Shown here piece after piece: positions 60,300 to 64,000 of a stretch of DNA of 64,000 nucleotides; within the stretch, counting starts at the first letter, position 1; each line of letters begins with the position of its first letter. Under the pieces are notes generated by a model that saw only the letters and a list, made by a program, of their open reading frames with translations, made no database searches and had not been told where the DNA came from. The stretch lies in the NCBI GenBank assembly GCA_003586115.2, contig QVOM02000112.1:51334212-51398211 (forward strand). Reading direction: 5' to 3'. The stretch is from Salvator merianae. Lineage: Eukaryota > Chordata > Lepidosauria > Squamata > Teiidae. A program made the position numbers and the translations under genes.

Positions 60300-60620
60300 C
60301 ACTTTCAAACACAATACATTCCTATGACTCGTCTTGAAGCATGGATTTCCTTCGAAGCAGTTCTCCTGATACATATTAGGAATATTTCTTTTAAAAGTGT
60401 TTGCAAAAATTTGACTTTGATGATTAAAGTATGATGATCTTAAGAATTCGAACAAATATGCAAAGCCTCGAAAGCTCAACATCAAAGGAGACGCGGTTCC
60501 TCCGCTTCCAGATCTTTGTTTAACTTTGCCCACTTTCGTTAAGTTCGTTGTTGTTAAGCAAATCCAAAATGCAGCCGGCAGAACGGCAAAAGAAAAAAAA
60601 AAAAAAAGCACCGCTCCTGC
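60300..60620. promoter_or_regulatory. CpG-enriched unique patch
   Basis: About a dozen CpGs in some 300 bp (e.g. TTCGAAG, GACGCGG, CTCCGC, TTCGTTAAGTTCG, GCCGGC) in an otherwise CpG-poor intron. No similarity to the repeats listed here. A 120-codon minus-strand frame (60288-60650) crosses it, with no domain I recognise. It could mark a conserved regulatory segment or an old promoter. Confidence 0.35.
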
Positions 60621-60744
60621 TGCTCCTAATCCTCCCCCACTCCCCACCAATGCAGTTAACTTTTACTGCACGGAAATCAAACAAATAAGCCAAACAAATA
60701 ATGTTTTAAATTAAAAATAGCATAAAAGGATCATTTCTGCTTAC

Positions 60745-60880
60745 CGTCTGCAAGGCACTGAAAGTTATACAAGACTAGAGAAAGTATAAACTCGGAGGAG
60801 CCCCGTGCATCCCAGTCGGATTGCCTCCAGAACTTTTGGCAATTGTTGAAGCTTACAAGGCAAGGGAATGAGAGAAGGTC
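60745..60880 (-). promoter_or_regulatory. Candidate alternative non-coding first exon of PDE9A
   Basis: On the minus strand a good donor (CAGACG|GTAAGC) ends at 60745 after about 130 bases of non-repetitive, CpG-containing sequence. An ATG here (ATGCACGGGGCTCC...) stops after 11 codons, so the segment would be 5' UTR only. PDE9A is known for many 5'-variant transcripts; linking this segment to them is inference. Confidence 0.25.
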
Positions 60881-61727
60881 CTATAAAAACAATGTACTGA
60901 AAGAAAGGGGGAAAAAAAAGAAAAAAAACACCACCCCCTCACGTTCCTCTCTCTGTCAAATCTTCACTTAAAGTACTGGGACATTCTAATCCAGGGAAAA
61001 GGAACTGCAGTCTGATGTTTATAGGTGTAATAAAAGAACGAAGACGTATGCTTTTACAACCTCACAGTAAAGATATATTACTAGCAGTTCCTCTTCTCTT
61101 AAAGAGACAAAGGTCCCTTCTGTTGAATTTACATTGACTGTGTACTTAAATTTTGGATCCTATATTATTATCTGTGAAATGGGAATAGTCTTTGAAAGGT
61201 GGCAGCAATTTTTTAAAAAAATATTTTTTTCTAGTTTCCCAAATGTTATCTGCTTTACATTGGCCTTCCTCTCACATTTTGTTATTTGTCTGGAAGCTTT
61301 GCCAGTTACATTTCTGCTTCTTATCCTAAAAATCCAAAGTGATACATGATGCTGTCCATGATTTGCTTAGGAAAGAGAGACTTTCATTGTGTTTTTACAG
61401 GGAAACTCGCCTGTCATATCTTTCCTCCCATTGACACCAGTTAAAGGCTACTTTATTGGTCCCATCAATATGGTTTTCATTTTACAGTTGAGCTTGACTA
61501 GATTTTATTCATCTGTAGCTGTTGTTTATGTGGTTTTTATTTTATTTTTTATTATCAATTGGACACTTTCCAAGGGATTCTCCACCTCTACTCTGCATCC
61601 ATGGTGGAAAATAAATAAGGACGATTCTGGTACCACACCAAACCAGCAAGCGTACTGGGAGGCCCCGCCCACAGGGGTGGTCAAAGGGGGTGGAGTCTAA
61701 GGGGACAGGGATCTCCCTTAGCTCACA

Positions 61728-62335
61728 GCAGTGTGATGCCCAGTATAGCCACTATTTTATAATTATGGATTTTTCTCCTGCTATAGCTTATAACTTGGTC
61801 ATGTGATTTGCTTGCCTGCTTGCATAGAAACAGGAACCTCACAGAGATAGGAAAGCAGCCCAAATAGGGAGTGTTGCACAGAAGAAGAGTTAAGGCAGGA
61901 GGGCCAAAAGGCCATGGACAAGACACAAGATAAGGATGGTAGGAAGAGGGAAAGTAGAGAAAAACAGGTAAAAGGTTGTAGGAATAGGAGCTTAAAACAC
62001 ACCTCCTGTTTCATCACTGTTCATTTGCATGGACACATAACGTATGGGAATGTAAAGGTGTGGTAATGGGTAATAATAAACATGTGATAATGCACACAGT
62101 AGAAGTGGCCAACAGAAGTTAAAATTGTAAAAATTAGTATTTGTAAAAAGTATAAAAGGTGTATAACTACAATGTTCCCTTACCACTTGCTTTGTGGGAA
62201 AAGCCCCAAGTGTTCTTTATTTGCTGGCAAATAGATTTCTTGCCTTCACCTTGCAGGCAGTGCGTTTTGGGGGTGCGTTTGCCCCAGGTGGCAGGCCTGT
62301 ATATCTGCCTGTTTGATTCTTAGGCATAACAGCAG
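61728..62335. mobile_element. Solo LTR of an endogenous retrovirus, 4-bp TSD
   Basis: The LTR is 61732-62331 (600 bp). It begins TGTGATGCC and ends GGCATAACA, 8/9 inverted repeats with the canonical TG...CA. GCAG flanks both sides (61728-61731 and 62332-62335). A TATA box (TATAAAAGG, 62151) on the plus strand fits U3-R order, so sense is plus. No internal viral genes or primer-binding site lie next to it, so it is a recombined solo LTR. A 4-bp duplication is typical of gammaretrovirus-like (class I) elements. Confidence 0.85.
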
Positions 62336-62430
62336 TATGCTGAAGAAGGCTGTAGTACAACTGCTGGTCCAGGATACCAGCCAGTGTGGAATCACCCTAA
62401 ATCTGCAATCTTAGCTAGTGAAGTCAATAC

Positions 62431-62569
62431 TGCATCCAGACGTCACTTATTCCATTGTTTTTGGATATTCTGGAATAAAGTGCTCCTAGATGCATTTCAT
62501 TCTGGAATATCCAGGCTTTAGTCTGGGATATCCAAAAATAGCAGAATAAATAAGTGACGTATGGATGCA
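62431..62569. mobile_element. Palindromic MITE, copy 2
   Basis: TIRs TGCATCCAGACGTCACTTAT and ATAAGTGACGTATGGATGCA differ at one position. The interior (GGATATTCTGGAATAAAG, CTTTAGTCTGGGATATCC) repeats the inverted pattern of 55127-55271. Confidence 0.85.
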
Positions 62570-63132
62570 AGCAAATTAATGGTGGTGGTAAGCAAATTAA
62601 ATGATGCAAACGCCTTGTTCTCTGACCTACCCAAATGGCTAGTCAGAGTGATTTGCTCCCACCACATTTTTGGACAGGTAAGTACAAGGAACACTTGGTG
62701 AATCTGCTGTCTGCCCCTGTGTAACCACCTCACTGCACTTGCTGTAACTGTAACTTTGTGTCTGAGCTGTACATCTTTGAACAACTTGCAGAACTACAAC
62801 AAATACAATTATGTGTATGTATAAAAATAGGGAGAAGCATTCAAGGCTTGCGTTTCCCTTGACTGGCTTTGTCTTCTTTCTGTAGGAAATTGTGAGAAAA
62901 TGGGAAAGACAGTCTTAACTTGACAGAGTTAAAATGATTCTGCTGAGACATGTATTTGTCACTTCAGACCCAAAGATGATAGTGACAAAGTACACAGTGA
63001 CCCATGCTGCCTGAAAATTGAAAATTGACGGTCTCAAAACACAGCATGCATACCACAAATATATGCACATATCAGATACAACTGTATCTGACATGTGCAC
63101 AAACCACGAAAAGGTATTTCCTACATTCTAGA

Positions 63133-63712
63133 CATAAGAACATAAGAAGAGCCCTGCTGGCTCAGGCCATGGTCCATCTAGTCCAGCATCCTGTTTCACA
63201 CAGTGGTCCACCAGTTGCTTCTGGGCATTCCCAAGCTGAATAAAAAAGCAAAATCTTCACCTGCTCACAACTCCTTGCAAATGACCTTTAGAGGTATCCT
63301 ACCCTGGAGACAGTACCTAGGCATCCCTTGTAGTAGCCACTGATACACCTGACCTCCATGAATCTGTCCAGTCCTTTCTTAAAGCCATCCAGGTTGATGG
63401 CTGTCACCACCTCTTCCAGTAATAAATTCCACAGACCAATGACCCTCTGGGTGAAAAAATACTTCCCCTTGTCAGTTCTAACTCTCCTACCCATCAGCTT
63501 CTTAGAGTGCCCCCTGGTCCTAGTGTTGTGCAACAGAGAAAAGAATTTTTCTCTATGCACCTTTTCCATACCATGCATGATTTTATATACTTCAATCAGG
63601 CACCCTCTTAAATGCCATCATTCAATGCGGAAGAGGCCAAGATGTTGCAGCCTGATTTCATAAGAAAGGTGTTCCAGCACCTTGATCCTTCTGGTTGCCC
63701 TTTTCTGCTCCT
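63133..63712 (-). mobile_element. CR1-clade LINE: ORF2 C-terminus plus 3' UTR
   Basis: The best-preserved 3' end of the family. On plus it starts ATAAGAACATAAGAAGAGCC. The minus frame 63288-63578 codes for MHGMEKVHREKFFSLLHNTR, then TDKGKYFFTQRVIGLWNLLL, the conserved CR1 ORF2 C-terminus, then the 3' UTR. Upstream RT is absent (5' truncated near 63712). Confidence 0.9.
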
Positions 63713-64000
63713 AGATTGGGTTTTACCAGGGTCAGTGCAATGAATTAATACATGGTAGATTTTTTTTTTCTTAACATAGATTTCATTGCATGGATACTAA
63801 AACAACCAGGTGGCAGCCTGGCAGCATCAACTCATATTTTGCTCCAGTTGGCACTTTGCCCTTTATAGTGCTAAGCTGTGCTGTGGTATAGCAGACTACA
63901 CTGTGTACATTCCTACAAGAATTGAGCATTGTAACTTTTAAAAGCAAAATGCAAGAAGATGGAACAGGGAAAAGCAACATTAAGACTGTATCCACACACA

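Larger units (their letters stand above)
46248..64000. other. Putative 5' intron of PDE9A
   Basis: No exon matching the human N-terminus (VIFSKYC..., YKVRPVAIK...) was found on the minus strand, so the first coding exons are probably above 64000. Transposons found here are listed separately. Stretches with nothing recognisable: 47500-47980, 50400-51780, 52600-54580, 55280-56900, 57740-58300, 59600-60290, 60950-61720 and 62570-63130. Confidence 0.6.

Noticed and set aside
60288..60650. 120-codon minus-strand frame as the first PDE9A coding exon
   Set aside because: It has no resemblance to known PDE9A N-termini and no in-frame splice donor was seen; only the CpG patch and the separate donor at 60745 are kept as a weak lead.
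60881..60890. CTATAAAAAC as TATA box for a minus-strand PDE9A first exon
   Set aside because: TATAAAA reads on the plus strand, the wrong direction for PDE9A transcription.

Overview
The window is an AT-rich vertebrate nuclear segment. The repeats point to a sauropsid, most likely a squamate reptile: CR1-clade LINEs whose 3' ends read 'GAGCCCTGCTGGATCAGGCC', L2-type LINEs, hAT MITEs, a Tc1 element and a mariner-like element. The species cannot be named from sequence alone.

One cellular gene is present: PDE9A, the cGMP-specific phosphodiesterase 9A, on the minus strand. I could place twelve internal coding exons between 1639 and 46247. All have canonical GT-AG borders and they splice to a continuous 382-codon reading frame. 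They carry the coiled-coil linker, the metal-binding HxxxH and HD motifs, the metal-binding Asp in CCD, and the glutamine-switch/Phe-clamp segment TAQIGF. The last coding exon(s), roughly 60 residues by comparison with human PDE9A, lie below position 1. The N-terminal coding exons (about 150 residues) lie above 64000 or were not recognisable. Positions 46248-64000 read as 5' intron. They hold a CpG-enriched patch with an exon-like splice donor near 60.3-60.9 kb that could be an alternative, non-coding first exon.

Everything else is intronic and rich in transposons. Layout: 0-1.6 kb, hAT element plus a ~40-bp tandem repeat; 1.6-15 kb, seven closely spaced exons coding for most of the catalytic domain; 13.4 kb, a long foldback element; 17-25 kb, L2, CR1 and terminal-inverted-repeat (TIR) elements; 26-38 kb, a 12-kb intron with a degenerate L2 reverse transcriptase, CR1 fragments and diverged duplications; 40-42.6 kb, a hAT MITE with an 8-bp target-site duplication (TSD), a mariner-like element with an internally deleted transposase, and a second foldback copy with a 12-bp TSD; 43.9-47.5 kb, CR1 reverse-transcriptase pieces split by a GC-rich insert; 48 kb, another hAT MITE; 55-59.6 kb, a palindromic MITE, a Tc1 transposon relic with repeated TIR motifs, and an L2 split by a TIR element; 61.7-62.3 kb, a clean solo LTR; 63.1-63.7 kb, CR1.

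No tRNA, rRNA, CRISPR array or second protein-coding gene was recognised. The most interesting material is not the gene but several unusually well-delimited transposons with readable target-site duplications.
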